A stretch of DNA of 64,000 nucleotides from Brumimicrobium glaciale (GTDB taxonomy: Bacteria > Bacteroidota > Bacteroidia > Flavobacteriales_D > Crocinitomicaceae). Below are positions 43,682 to 53,874 of this stretch, one piece after another. The stretch lies in contig NZ_SETE01000005.1 in the NCBI RefSeq assembly GCF_004152935.1, positions 124,001 to 188,000 of the forward strand, in the 5' to 3' direction. A model generated the notes under the pieces. The model was not told the DNA's origin. It saw only the letters and a program-made list of their open reading frames with translations, and ran no database searches. A program made the translations under genes and the position numbers. How positions within the stretch are numbered: the first letter of the stretch is position 1; each line of letters starts with the position of its first letter.

Positions 43682-46600
43682 TTACTTCAAAAGATAAAGT
43701 TTTTGCATTTCCTGAGTTTTTTGTCCATCAGGGTTTTTAATTGTAACACGATAAACATAAACTCCTTTGGCTAACTGATCACCAAAATCATCTCTTCCAT
43801 CCCATACAATCCCTTCTGTTCTAAATCCTCTTGTTTCAACAGTTTCATTAATTGTTTTTATCAATCTTCCTGTTACTGTAAAGATCTCAATTTGTGTTTC
43901 CAAAGCAGCACATACTTGATTGTGCTCAAAGAAAAATTCTGTATGCGTTGTGAATGGATTTGGATAATTAAGTACGTGATCTAAAGCAATATCTTTTTCC
44001 TCATGTACAGTAAACTCAACCACTTTTTCACTTGAATTATTATTGACATCCCAAGCCTTGAAAGTTAAAGTATGTAAACCAGACTCTAATTTATCCATTT
44101 GAAATTTCAAACTTCCACTTTTATAGGTGTCTAAATCTGACTCATAAAATGAGTTTAATACTTTAGCTTTACTTGTTTCATCATCTAAAATGAGTGTAAT
44201 GTCATGTCCAATTCCATTTCCTACCGTGTTGATTCCACTTTCATCATAAAGTTTCGCAATTAAAATAGGCGTTTCATTTGAGATTCCACCATTCACAAAA
44301 CTGTCATCATTTAAGAAAATTTCAATCTCTGGACCTTCTAAGTCATTTAAACCTGTAGTATCGATTCCTCCAATGAAAAAATCTTCTGAATAACCGCCTG
44401 CATTAATATCCGCTTTACTCCAAGAATAAAAACTAGCTTTTCCTTTTCCATAAGAATAATTGATGTCTTTTGGAACAATAAACTCAAAATCGAAATATCC
44501 ATTTGTCACTGTTGCTTTTCCCTTAAATAATATATTTTCTTGTTGTTGAAAGTTCTCAACAGGAGAATCTGCATCCTGTCCTAAGGTAGCTCGATTTGCA
44601 GGCTTGTCATAAATAGAGGGCTGAATTACACCATTGAATCCTGTTAATACATTTCCAAATTGATCTTCAATATGTCCAGACAATTTTGCTTTTGATAAAG
44701 CGCGCAATGTATCACTTGTTGAGATAATCGACAAATTATTAACGCTGTCCAAAACCACTTTTTCAAAAGGTAAAGCGATTCTTAATGCAGGATCACCCAA
44801 CAGCATAAAGCTTCTTCTATCAGCTCCTCCTCCAAGTGTATTTTTAGTGTCTATCATTATGTCACCAAAAGTTCTGGGTTCATTATTTGGACCTCGCTTA
44901 AAAACATTCTTAAAAAACGCACCTGTTACAGCTGAATTTGTCCCAATGTATACAGCCCTAGTGGTTGTCATTAAGGCGATTGCTCCCCCCACTTCATTCA
45001 ACGCCATCAATTCACCTATTGAAACCATTCTGTTATCATCTATTCTAGCAAATTCACAAGTTGCAGAAACAAACAAGGTCAGTTTGTCAATGTTTTTATA
45101 ATCTACTACATCACCAATGGTCATTATCCTCTCTTGTGCCGCACCTTTAGAACCACCATGTCCAACATAACAGGTTACTAAAGATCCTGATTCGATGCTT
45201 CTATTTATTTCATTATTCACATCAGGATAACGCTCTCCTCCAGCCGTTGTAATTTGAACATAAGCATCAGAATAAATCTTTTTTACATTCATTTCAGGAT
45301 GATTATTCTTTACATAAGTTGCGAAATTTTCATGATCTATCACAAATTGTCCGCCATTCTCATCATCAGCAATTGCAATGTACTTCTGTCTCCAATCACC
45401 ATGCGTAGAAATATAGCCATCTTCACCACAAGCTAAATTGCTTGAAGCATAAAGAGAAGAACCATTTTTCATATAATGTTCTACTTTATTTACCAATGTT
45501 TTTGCATGTAAAGGAGTTGTTGCAACAAATCTACCTACAGCAATATCCATAAGATCATTGGTTCCAAACTCTTCAGTATCGTCTAGCAACCCAAAATAAT
45601 CATCGGTGACTAAAGACCCAGTATAACTTTCAGATTCAACAGTTTCATATACTGGAATCATATAATTGTTATTTTCCAAGCGATCCAAAGGATCATAAGT
45701 TCCATCACCAAAAAGCATTAAATATTTAGGTTGTTTACTCAGGTCTCCTTCAGCACGATCGTAAAACATTTTTGCAAAATAACGTATAGCGGTTGGGTCT
45801 TGTGTACCTCCTGAAAACTCGTTGTAAACCTGTTCCATTGTAACTACATGTACTGAAAGTCCATTGTTTTTATGAAGATTAGCCAAACGATTTGCTTGGG
45901 AGGTAAAAGTTGGGTGAGTAACAATTAAATAATCTGCTTCAGCTAAAGCATGAAGATTTTGATGTTGAACTCTTTTTAAAAAAGTAGGTACTTTATAATT
46001 TGATCCTTTAAACGTAACAAACTCTCGTAAACTATCTGCATTAACTTTAAAGTCAAATATTCCGCCACTGTTATTACCTGCTATATTTTTAGGCTGAGTT
46101 GGAGAAGTAATTTCCCAAACAACTCCATTACTTGGAAAGCTTGAAATCTGCATTTCAGCGACATTTCCAATACCCACAGAGTTCAAATCACGAAAAGTCA
46201 TTCCATCAAAATACTTCATTTGACTTCTTGCGTTAACTTCAATAAAATCTAAATAACCGATATTAGCAGGAGAGATTCTATTGAATTTTACGTTAAAAGT
46301 TATATTACTAGAAGTAGGATTAAAAACTCCAGGAGCAGTCACAAAGCCTCCACGAGAATAACTATCATCGTTAGACCATCCCATATCTGCAACTCCAACT
46401 GTAGAATTATTATAAGTGACTGTAAAATTAGTATTCCCGTTAGTGTCTCCACTCTTACTCCCCATAAATGCACGAACTCTAGCTTCTCCAGAAGGATTAA
46501 TATTAGGAATAAACATTGAAAATGATTGACTTAGATTTGCATCAAACTGTTCGCCATACCATCTTTGTCCACCTTTCAATAAACTCAATAATTCTTGTTC

Positions 46601-47545
46601 ATGAAAAGTATATGAATCATAATCGGATACAACATGAGTAGTGGGTTGATTTGATAGCGCTGCATTTGAAATTCTCGCTGGCGTTCCTGAAGAATTTATA
46701 TTAATAAAATAAGCAGTCTCATTAGAGTAAATATTCAGATTTCTATTGAAAACACCATTTACCTCCTCCCACTTATGTGGTCCTTTTCCATAAAACAGAA
46801 TATAGTCATTTTGATCAAAAGAACCATCTGCTTCACCAACAACCAAAATATCATTCTTTAAAAGGTCATCAGGTCGGTATTCACTATTCAATTCTGGTAA
46901 GCGACCAAATGAATTACCATATATATTCAAATCACTGGGATTTAAATTACCAACATCAATACCGGCGTTTTGTAAAAAACTATAATCTAATTTATAAATA
47001 CCATCTCCCGAAACCGTGATTTTGTACCATTCTCCACTTCCACTTCTTAACACAGACTCCGGAACAAAAGGCATTCCTTTAGTATAGTTAATAGTTTTAG
47101 ATGTTTGTTGAAAAACTATAGATTCAATTTTCCTTATTTCACCATTAATTCTAACAAAAGGAACTAAAGAAAGGATAGCTCTTGGACTTCCTTTTTCTTT
47201 GTTGTTCTTTAAACTAAAAACTGGAACTGTTTCAACTTTAATTTTGTATGTATTGATGAAGTTTTTTGTTACTTGATCAACTGGAGAAGATTGATAACTT
47301 AATAAATCAAAATTCCATTCTGAGCTCGCAGAAAGACGCTTAAACTTATGTAAGTAAAGAAACTCTTTTTCATCCACAAAAGAATTTTCAAGTGTTGGAA
47401 ATTCAAATGATGAACTAGGAAGAGTCATTTCTGAAGGCGTTGTGTCCCAGTTTAAATCGATGGATATTTCATTTTGCCCGACAGTTAAAAATGAGGTCAT
47501 TAAAACACCCAAACTTAAAACCAATTGATTTATTATTTTGCTCAT
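43682..47545 (-). CDS. porU: T9SS signal peptidase/sortase PorU
   Basis: A 1287-residue surface protease of family C25 (gingipain-like). The catalytic His796 (CYVGHGGSK) and Cys830 (VSATCEFAR) are both present. An N-terminal signal region precedes a beta-rich pre-domain. The C-terminal part is FlgD/CTD-like (LNYPNPFTTHTEFFFEHN; GIVWDGRDDFGDQLAKGVYV). It removes the C-terminal sorting domain of T9SS cargo and joins the protein to lipopolysaccharide. The gene leads the porU-porV-ispF operon and is divergent from porP/sprF with 175 bp between starts. Confidence 0.95.
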   Translation of the reverse strand: MSKIINQLVLSLGVLMTSFLTVGQNEISIDLNWDTTPSEMTLPSSSFEFPTLENSFVDEKEFLYLHKFKRLSASSEWNFDLLSYQSSPVDQVTKNFINTYKIKVETVPVFSLKNNKEKGSPRAILSLVPFVRINGEIRKIESIVFQQTSKTINYTKGMPFVPESVLRSGSGEWYKITVSGDGIYKLDYSFLQNAGIDVGNLNPSDLNIYGNSFGRLPELNSEYRPDDLLKNDILVVGEADGSFDQNDYILFYGKGPHKWEEVNGVFNRNLNIYSNETAYFININSSGTPARISNAALSNQPTTHVVSDYDSYTFHEQELLSLLKGGQRWYGEQFDANLSQSFSMFIPNINPSGEARVRAFMGSKSGDTNGNTNFTVTYNNSTVGVADMGWSNDDSYSRGGFVTAPGVFNPTSSNITFNVKFNRISPANIGYLDFIEVNARSQMKYFDGMTFRDLNSVGIGNVAEMQISSFPSNGVVWEITSPTQPKNIAGNNSGGIFDFKVNADSLREFVTFKGSNYKVPTFLKRVQHQNLHALAEADYLIVTHPTFTSQANRLANLHKNNGLSVHVVTMEQVYNEFSGGTQDPTAIRYFAKMFYDRAEGDLSKQPKYLMLFGDGTYDPLDRLENNNYMIPVYETVESESYTGSLVTDDYFGLLDDTEEFGTNDLMDIAVGRFVATTPLHAKTLVNKVEHYMKNGSSLYASSNLACGEDGYISTHGDWRQKYIAIADDENGGQFVIDHENFATYVKNNHPEMNVKKIYSDAYVQITTAGGERYPDVNNEINRSIESGSLVTCYVGHGGSKGAAQERIMTIGDVVDYKNIDKLTLFVSATCEFARIDDNRMVSIGELMALNEVGGAIALMTTTRAVYIGTNSAVTGAFFKNVFKRGPNNEPRTFGDIMIDTKNTLGGGADRRSFMLLGDPALRIALPFEKVVLDSVNNLSIISTSDTLRALSKAKLSGHIEDQFGNVLTGFNGVIQPSIYDKPANRATLGQDADSPVENFQQQENILFKGKATVTNGYFDFEFIVPKDINYSYGKGKASFYSWSKADINAGGYSEDFFIGGIDTTGLNDLEGPEIEIFLNDDSFVNGGISNETPILIAKLYDESGINTVGNGIGHDITLILDDETSKAKVLNSFYESDLDTYKSGSLKFQMDKLESGLHTLTFKAWDVNNNSSEKVVEFTVHEEKDIALDHVLNYPNPFTTHTEFFFEHNQVCAALETQIEIFTVTGRLIKTINETVETRGFRTEGIVWDGRDDFGDQLAKGVYVYRVTIKNPDGQKTQEMQKLYLLK

Positions 47546-47720
47546 TTCTTAATTGTAGTTTAAAATCGCCAAGTTCTAAAAAAGATTTAATTGTAGCGCT
47601 AATTTTATTAGTAAACGCTAAGTTATTCAACATATTTCAAAAGAACTTTCTTTTATTTGTAACTAAGACCTTTTTTTTTCGTAAAATTGACGTTGTTTAT
47701 GTTATATGTAAAGTTAAACT

Positions 47721-48704
47721 ATGCTGAAAAATAATTTTATTACAATATTTACACTGACTATACTACTAATTGTCAGTGCACTTAACAGTAAGACATACGC
47801 CCAAGATCCACAGTTTTCGCAGTTCTATGCGAATCCTATTTATTTGAATCCTGCATTTGCGGGTAGTCATGGTTGTCCAAGATTTGCTGTAAACTACAGA
47901 AATCAATGGCCAGCACTTTCAGGTTCTTTTGTGACTTACTCTGCGTCTTATGACCAATATTTTAAAGGAATCAATGGTGGACTTGGTGTTATAATGACAC
48001 ATGACCAACAAGGAAAAGGAACAATTAACCATACCACCTTGAGTTTAATTTACAATTACCATTTAAAGGTTAACCGTAAATTCACAATGATGTTTGCAGG
48101 TAAAGCAACTTGGAATCAGAAATTTTTGGATTGGGACAGACTAACATTTGGCGATATGATTGATCCAAGAAGAGGATTTATTTATGCAACAGGTGATGTT
48201 CCAAGAGGAGGTTCACGTGGTTTCTTTGATGTTTCTGCTGGAATGGTAGGATTTACAGAGAAGTTTTTCTTTGGAGTTTCCGCTCATCATTTAAACATGC
48301 CTGATGAATCTGTAATTGTTGGAAATAGTCCAATGCCTATTCGTTTAACAGGACATGCAGGAGCAAAACTTGCTTTAGGAGGAAAATCTCAATACAATAC
48401 TGATATTTCAATTATGCCAAATATGATATACCAATATCAACAAGGCTTTATGGAATTATTATTAGGAACTTATGTTCAATATGGAGCATTTACCGCTGGA
48501 GTTTGGTTCCGTTCTAGAGATGCATTTATTTTATCAGCAGGAATAAATACAGGAACAATAAAAGTTGGATACAGTTATGATGTTACGGTATCAAAACTAA
48601 ACAACGGTGTTACAGGCGGTTCACATGAAATATCATTAGGATTTGATTTGAATTGCAAGACAAAGAAACCAAGTTTTAGAACTATTTCTTGTCCTTCTTT
48701 TTAA
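47721..48704 (+). CDS. PorP/SprF-family T9SS outer-membrane protein
   Basis: A 327-residue protein with a signal peptide ending TYAQ. The family start QDPQFSQFYANPIYLNPAFA is unmistakable. It is a barrel of the PorP/SprF family, which helps secrete particular T9SS cargo (SprF with the adhesin SprB). It lies 59 bp upstream of gldJ, as in other gliding bacteria, and is divergent from porU. Many paralogues exist in such genomes, so a specific symbol is not assigned. Confidence 0.9.
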   Translation: MLKNNFITIFTLTILLIVSALNSKTYAQDPQFSQFYANPIYLNPAFAGSHGCPRFAVNYRNQWPALSGSFVTYSASYDQYFKGINGGLGVIMTHDQQGKGTINHTTLSLIYNYHLKVNRKFTMMFAGKATWNQKFLDWDRLTFGDMIDPRRGFIYATGDVPRGGSRGFFDVSAGMVGFTEKFFFGVSAHHLNMPDESVIVGNSPMPIRLTGHAGAKLALGGKSQYNTDISIMPNMIYQYQQGFMELLLGTYVQYGAFTAGVWFRSRDAFILSAGINTGTIKVGYSYDVTVSKLNNGVTGGSHEISLGFDLNCKTKKPSFRTISCPSF

Positions 48705-48763
48705 GAAGTTTGTAACTAAAGATAAAAAAGACGTTATTTGTATATAAGTTGAAGAGTTAAATT

Positions 48764-50806
48764 ATGAAAACAAAGACCAAAAATATGAAAAGACTAACAC
48801 AGTGGCTAATAGCATTCAGTGCTATCGCAATCGTTTCTTCTTGTTCTAGGGAGACCTCAAACACTACAGGTTGGGATTATAACAATCCAGGATTGGGAGG
48901 GTTTCAAAAGGTTCCTTTTATGGATCAAGAAACTGGACCAGGTTTGGTTTTAGTTGAAGGGGGTACTTTCACGATGGGACGTGTTGAAGATGATGTTATG
49001 TACGATTGGAATAATAGACCACGTAGATTAACAGTTTCTTCTTTCTACATGGATCAAACGGAAGTTTCGAACTTTCACTGGAATGAATATCTTTATTGGT
49101 TAAGTAGAGCCTATGACGGAACTTACCCAATGGTATATAAAAATGCTTTACCTGATACATTGGTATGGCGTTCACAATTAGGATTCAACGAGAAATATGT
49201 TGAATATTATTTACGTCACCCTGCATACAGAGATTATCCTGTAGTTGGTGTTTCTTGGTTACAAGCTAATGATTATTGTAAATGGAGAACAGACAGAGTA
49301 AATGAATACCTATTAATTCGTGAAGGGGTATTAGATTTCAACATCAACCAGATGGATGAAACTACTTTTAACACAGAAGCATATTTGAATGGAAAAGGTG
49401 ACGAAAGTGTTCGTCAAAACCTTACTGATTTAAATCCTTCTAAACTAACAGGAAAAAGAGGTAGAACACTTGGTGAACGTCAAGTAAGGATGTCTGATGG
49501 AATTTTACTTCCAAGATACCGTCTACCAACTGAAGCTGAATGGGAATTTGCATACTACGGATTGATTGGTAACATGAACGGAGACGATTCAGAAGTTATA
49601 AGTAGCAGAAGAATTTATCCATGGGATGGACACTATGTTCGTCAAGATAACGAAGAATTTCAAGGTGAGATCCGTGCCAACTTTAGACGTGGTCGAGGTG
49701 ATTACATGGGAGTTGCAGGTAACTTAAACGATGGTGCCGATGTAACTGCTCCAGTTGACCACTACTGGCCCAATGACAATGGACTTTACAACATGGCTGG
49801 TAACGTTGCAGAATGGGTACTTGATGTTTACAGACCTTTATCTTCTGAAGATGTGGATGATTTCAGACCATTTAGAGGTAACGTTTTCCAAACAAAAGTT
49901 TTGAATTACGAAGGAGCTATTGATGAGAAAAACTTCCAGGTTGAATATGATGTTCATGGAATGAAAGAATACCTGAATGAGTTTGAAAGAATTCGTTTCC
50001 AAAGAGTATCTGCAGAAAAACACGATCCAGATGATCAAGTAATTACGAAAGGAATTATGAAGACCAATGAATCTAAAAACCCTGTTTCTAGAGGGTATGC
50101 TCCAGATCCTTACTATGTTTCTCATAACAGTGAAAAAGATGTTCAAGAACTGCGTATTTTGAAGGAAATCAATGCGATTTTAGACAAAGCTGTTGAATAC
50201 AAAAACGACAAATTAGATACTGAGGCATCCATGTATGTTCAAGAAAATCTTTTCGAAGGAATATTTGTTGATGAATTTAGAGAAGGTGATCTAGGTGGTG
50301 AGTATGCTTACGAAATCATCTCAATTCTTAGAAACGGATTCTCTGATTTTATGATAGAAACACCAGGTAAATTGAAATACAGAAATGTAACTGAAGAAGA
50401 AAATATTGGACGTCTGAATTACAGAAGAGCAGATTACATTGACTATGTTGATGGTGATATTGAATCTTCAATTCATTATGACAACACAAAACGTAAGAAC
50501 GATATTAATCAAGCGAAACGTGATCCAGACTTAGTTATGTACCAAAACAAACATGAAGAGTATGACTTGAAAGGTACTGGAATTCAACCAGGAGGTGATA
50601 ATCGTACTGCATGGCCTACAACTTTAGTTTCAAATAAATCTAGAGTTTACAAAGGTGGTTCTTGGAAAGATAGAGCTTACTGGATGGTAGGTGGAAACAG
50701 AAGATTCCTTGATGAAGACAAAGCAACCGATTACATTGGATTCAGATGTGCAATGGACAGAATTGGTAGTCCAGGTGGAATGAATCAAAAGAAAAATAGA
50801 AAATAA
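48764..50806 (+). CDS. gldJ: Gliding motility/T9SS lipoprotein GldJ
   Basis: A 680-residue lipoprotein; the lipobox is VSSC in the signal WLIAFSAIAIVSSC. It then has the GldJ marker GWDYNNPGLGGFQKVPF, followed by a formylglycine-generating-enzyme-like domain split by a long insertion (LVEGGTFTMGRVEDDV ... YRLPTEAEWEFAYYG ... GGSWKDRAYWM). GldJ is an outer-membrane lipoprotein needed for the T9SS/gliding machine. The ATG at 48785 would also fit as start. A strong terminator follows. Confidence 0.95.
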   Translation: MKTKTKNMKRLTQWLIAFSAIAIVSSCSRETSNTTGWDYNNPGLGGFQKVPFMDQETGPGLVLVEGGTFTMGRVEDDVMYDWNNRPRRLTVSSFYMDQTEVSNFHWNEYLYWLSRAYDGTYPMVYKNALPDTLVWRSQLGFNEKYVEYYLRHPAYRDYPVVGVSWLQANDYCKWRTDRVNEYLLIREGVLDFNINQMDETTFNTEAYLNGKGDESVRQNLTDLNPSKLTGKRGRTLGERQVRMSDGILLPRYRLPTEAEWEFAYYGLIGNMNGDDSEVISSRRIYPWDGHYVRQDNEEFQGEIRANFRRGRGDYMGVAGNLNDGADVTAPVDHYWPNDNGLYNMAGNVAEWVLDVYRPLSSEDVDDFRPFRGNVFQTKVLNYEGAIDEKNFQVEYDVHGMKEYLNEFERIRFQRVSAEKHDPDDQVITKGIMKTNESKNPVSRGYAPDPYYVSHNSEKDVQELRILKEINAILDKAVEYKNDKLDTEASMYVQENLFEGIFVDEFREGDLGGEYAYEIISILRNGFSDFMIETPGKLKYRNVTEEENIGRLNYRRADYIDYVDGDIESSIHYDNTKRKNDINQAKRDPDLVMYQNKHEEYDLKGTGIQPGGDNRTAWPTTLVSNKSRVYKGGSWKDRAYWMVGGNRRFLDEDKATDYIGFRCAMDRIGSPGGMNQKKNRK

Positions 50807-50827
50807 AAAATACTTTTTATTATATTT

Positions 50828-50858
50828 AAGCCCTGACGTTATTGTCAGGGCTTTTTTA
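50828..50858 (+). terminator. Rho-independent terminator after gldJ
   Basis: AAGCCCTGAC pairs perfectly with GTCAGGGCTT around a 6-base loop and runs into TTTTATT. It ends gldJ transcription and excludes the upstream TTG at 50842 as the murF start. Confidence 0.93.
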
Positions 50859-50871
50859 TTTACGCAATTTT

Positions 50872-52158
50872 ATGGAAGAATTATTTCAATTGTTTTATGC
50901 ATGTTCTGAAGTATCAACCGATACAAGAAAAATAAGTGAAAATGCTTTATTTATTGCTTTGAAAGGCGATAATTTTGATGGTAATAAATATGCAAAAGCA
51001 GCTATAGAAAAAGGAGCTAAATATGCAATTGTTGATGACAAAACAGTTGCTGATGAAAAAACTACTTTCTATGTGAAGGATAGCTTAATCTTCTTACAAA
51101 AATTGGCTTCTTACCATAGAAACTCTTTCGACATTCCTGTTATCGCTATTACGGGTACAAATGGAAAAACAACTACCAAAGAGTTAGTCGCTGCGGTATT
51201 GATCAAGAAATACAATGTTCTATTTACAAAAGGAAACCTGAACAATCATATTGGTGTGCCACTTACGCTACTCCAATTGAATAAGGAACATGATATGGCA
51301 ATCATTGAAATGGGTGCAAGCAAACTAGGTGACATCAAAGAACTAACCGACATAGCTCATCCTACTCATGGAATAATTACGAATATTGGTCATGCACATA
51401 TTGAAGGGTTTGGTAGTCCTGAAAACATTATCAAGACCAAAACAGAGTTATATAAAGCAATACAAGAAAATAAAGGTCAATTGTTTTACAATGCAGATGA
51501 TGATGTGCTTAAAAATAAACTACCTCATTCCTGCCCTACTTCAACTTATGGAACGACAGAAGAAGCTGATGTAAGCGGAGAAATTATTGATCTTTCTCCG
51601 ATGTTGAGTTTCAAATGGAAAAGTAAAGACTATTCTTCCCCTTCAGTGAATACACAAATTATAGGAAAATACAACTTCTATAATATGTTAGCGGCAATCT
51701 GCATCGGAAGTCATTTTGAAGTAGATGGAAATGAAATAAATTCCGCTTTGGTAGAATACAAACCAAGTAATAATAGATCGCAATTAGAAAAGACCAGTTA
51801 CAATACTGTAATTTTAGATGCTTACAATGCGAATCCCACAAGTGTAAAATCAGCATTGGAAAACTTTGCTGAAATTTCATCAGAAAACAAGATGTTTGTA
51901 TTGGGAGACATGTTAGAATTAGGTGAGAATACAAATCAATATCACCTAGAAGCTATTCAGTTAAGTAAAGGTTTAAAACTCCAAGGAATGTTTGTAGGAA
52001 GTATTTTCTCTGGTCTTGCCAAGGAAAACGATATTCTTGCTTTTGAGTCAACAACAAAAGCAATGGAGTTTTTGTCTACGGCACTTCCAAAAGACAACCT
52101 TATTTTATTGAAAGGTTCACGAGGAATTGGATTAGAGAAATTGATTGAGATATTGTAA
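50872..52158 (+). CDS. murF: UDP-N-acetylmuramoyl-tripeptide--D-alanyl-D-alanine ligase MurF
   Basis: A 428-residue Mur ligase. STDTRKI opens the UDP-binding domain; the ATP-binding motif is AITGTNGKTTTKELV; the central domain has MAIIEMGASKLGDIKEL and NIGHAHIEGFGS; DAYNANPTSVKSAL marks the C-terminal domain. It adds D-Ala-D-Ala to UDP-MurNAc-tripeptide in peptidoglycan synthesis. The ATG at 50872 is right after the gldJ terminator, so it must have its own promoter within or after that hairpin. Confidence 0.93.
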   Translation: MEELFQLFYACSEVSTDTRKISENALFIALKGDNFDGNKYAKAAIEKGAKYAIVDDKTVADEKTTFYVKDSLIFLQKLASYHRNSFDIPVIAITGTNGKTTTKELVAAVLIKKYNVLFTKGNLNNHIGVPLTLLQLNKEHDMAIIEMGASKLGDIKELTDIAHPTHGIITNIGHAHIEGFGSPENIIKTKTELYKAIQENKGQLFYNADDDVLKNKLPHSCPTSTYGTTEEADVSGEIIDLSPMLSFKWKSKDYSSPSVNTQIIGKYNFYNMLAAICIGSHFEVDGNEINSALVEYKPSNNRSQLEKTSYNTVILDAYNANPTSVKSALENFAEISSENKMFVLGDMLELGENTNQYHLEAIQLSKGLKLQGMFVGSIFSGLAKENDILAFESTTKAMEFLSTALPKDNLILLKGSRGIGLEKLIEIL

Positions 52159-52505
52159 ATTATATTTTCAGATTACAAACACTATTAAGGTATACCAATT
52201 TGCTCTAAGCTAAATAATCCGTGAATAATCCGCGTCTGAACAATCAGCGTCATTCCGATTAAAATGTGGGACAAGATTAAGCATTCCAATGATTAGCACT
52301 CAGCTCCGCGCCAAAGACTTGCGTACTTCTTTAAATTAACGTTAAGGTCAAGCGTAAACATCTATCAACCTACTGCTAGAAAATTAAAATTCTCCTTATA
52401 ATGGCGACTTAAACTTTTGCAGTCCTGTAGCTTTCGTATAAAATAAGGCTAAAAACCTTAAACATTTATCTTTTCATATTGTTATAAATAGAAACAAAAT
52501 ACAAT
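52159..52505. other. Non-coding gap upstream of the SDR operon
   Basis: No protein-like frame or tRNA. It should hold the promoter of the SDR-TetR-kinase operon; no clear TAnnTTTG box was found. Confidence 0.45.
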
Positions 52506-53204
52506 ATGAAAAACTACTTAATCGTTGGCGGATCTTCTGGAATTGGAGCTGCTATAACAGAGCTTCTAGCAGAAAACAACAATACAGTTTTCGCTACTTA
52601 TAATTCAAACTCATCAAATTCTGATACCGATAAAGTTACTTATCATCATTTAGATGTTTTAGATTCTGAATTTGATTTTGATTACTTACCTGAAACTTTA
52701 GATGGATTAGTTTATTGTCCGGGGAGTATAAACCTAAAACCCTTTGCTCGAATTAAGCCAGAAGATTTTTTAGCAGACTTTAACTTACAAGTAAATGGTG
52801 CTATTTCAATCATTCAAAAAGTACTGCCTAGACTTAAAAAATCAGAGCTTTCAAGTGTAGTTATGTTCTCCACAGTAGCAGTGCAAAACGGATTCAATTT
52901 CCATTCACAAGTCGCTGCATCAAAGGGAGCAATTGAAGGATTAACTAGATCTTTGGCTGCTGAATTTGCTCCAAAAATTAGATTTAATGCAGTTGCACCA
53001 TCGCTAACAGATACAAACTTGGCAAGTAAGTTATTGAGTTCAGATGAGAAGAAAGAAGCCAATGCACAGCGTCACCCAATGAAAAAAATTGGAAGTGCTA
53101 GGGATATTGCTGAAATGGCTGTATTTTTATTATCTGACAAAGCAAATTGGATAACAGGTCAGATTATGCATGTAGATGGAGGAATGTCATCAATAAAAAA
53201 TTAA
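52506..53204 (+). CDS. SDR-family oxidoreductase-like protein lacking the catalytic Tyr
   Basis: A 232-residue Rossmann protein. The NAD(P) motif is IVGGSSGIGAAITELL, the NxAG equivalent is LVYCPGSIN, and the C-terminal dinucleotide end is NWITGQIMHVDGGMSS. The usual Y-x-x-x-K is changed: Lys140 is in VAASKGAIEGL but position 136 is Val, so the catalytic Tyr is missing. A subgroup of SDRs shares this VAA-KGA pattern, to my knowledge. It is the first gene of an operon with a TetR-type regulator (3-bp gap) and an ABC1 kinase. Confidence 0.8.
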   Translation: MKNYLIVGGSSGIGAAITELLAENNNTVFATYNSNSSNSDTDKVTYHHLDVLDSEFDFDYLPETLDGLVYCPGSINLKPFARIKPEDFLADFNLQVNGAISIIQKVLPRLKKSELSSVVMFSTVAVQNGFNFHSQVAASKGAIEGLTRSLAAEFAPKIRFNAVAPSLTDTNLASKLLSSDEKKEANAQRHPMKKIGSARDIAEMAVFLLSDKANWITGQIMHVDGGMSSIKN

Positions 53205-53207
53205 ATC

Positions 53208-53864
53208 ATGGAAGTACAGAAAATTAATACCCGAGATGTAATTTTAGAAAATTACACGAACTATGTTTTAACCCACAACGAAAAGCCGAAAAGTGTTTAT
53301 GCATTTGCTGCCGAAAGTAAAATGGAGGAAGCTGAATTCTATGAATATTTCAATTCGTTCAAAGCAATTGATTCAGCAGTATTTGTTGATTTATTTAAAA
53401 ACACACATACTCTTTTATCTGATAACGAAGAATTTCAAGAAGGAGATGCAAAACATAAGCTATTAAGTTTCTATTTTACATTTTTTGAAATGCTAACAGC
53501 AAACAGAAGTTTGGTAATGTACATTTTGAAAGAGAATGAAAACAAGATGAAGACGCTTAAAACCTTAGATGGTTTAAAAGAAGAATACACAAACTTTGTA
53601 GAATCCTTGGACATAAAGTCAATTGATATGATCATTGATAATGTTGCCAGCATAGTTGACAAAGGAGTTGCAAAGGTTTCTTATGGTCAGCTATTATTTA
53701 CCCTGAAATTTTGGATGAATGACACCTCCCCTTCTTTTGAAAAAACAGATGTATTAATTGAAAAATCAATGCATGCAGGATTTGAAGTACTTAACACAAA
53801 ACCCTTAAATACTTTTGTAAGTTTAGGTAAGTTTTTGTGGAAAGAAAGAATGGGTAAAAACTAA
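53208..53864 (+). CDS. TetR-family transcriptional regulator-like protein
   Basis: A 218-residue all-helical protein. The N-terminal ~60 residues (TRDVILENYTNYVLTHNEKP; SVYAFAAESKMEEAEFYEYF) fit the TetR helix-turn-helix, and the rest (FYFTFFEMLTANRSLVMYIL and on) resembles a TetR ligand/dimer domain. The DNA-recognition helix is poor in basic residues, so binding is not certain. It sits between the SDR and ABC1-kinase genes (3 and 10 bp gaps), a triple seen in other Bacteroidota. Confidence 0.7.
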   Translation: MEVQKINTRDVILENYTNYVLTHNEKPKSVYAFAAESKMEEAEFYEYFNSFKAIDSAVFVDLFKNTHTLLSDNEEFQEGDAKHKLLSFYFTFFEMLTANRSLVMYILKENENKMKTLKTLDGLKEEYTNFVESLDIKSIDMIIDNVASIVDKGVAKVSYGQLLFTLKFWMNDTSPSFEKTDVLIEKSMHAGFEVLNTKPLNTFVSLGKFLWKERMGKN

Positions 53865-53874
53865 ATAAAAAGAA

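Noticed and set aside
50842-50871. TTG start for MurF at 50842
   Set aside because: It lies inside the gldJ terminator; ATG 50872 fits the family's N-terminus.
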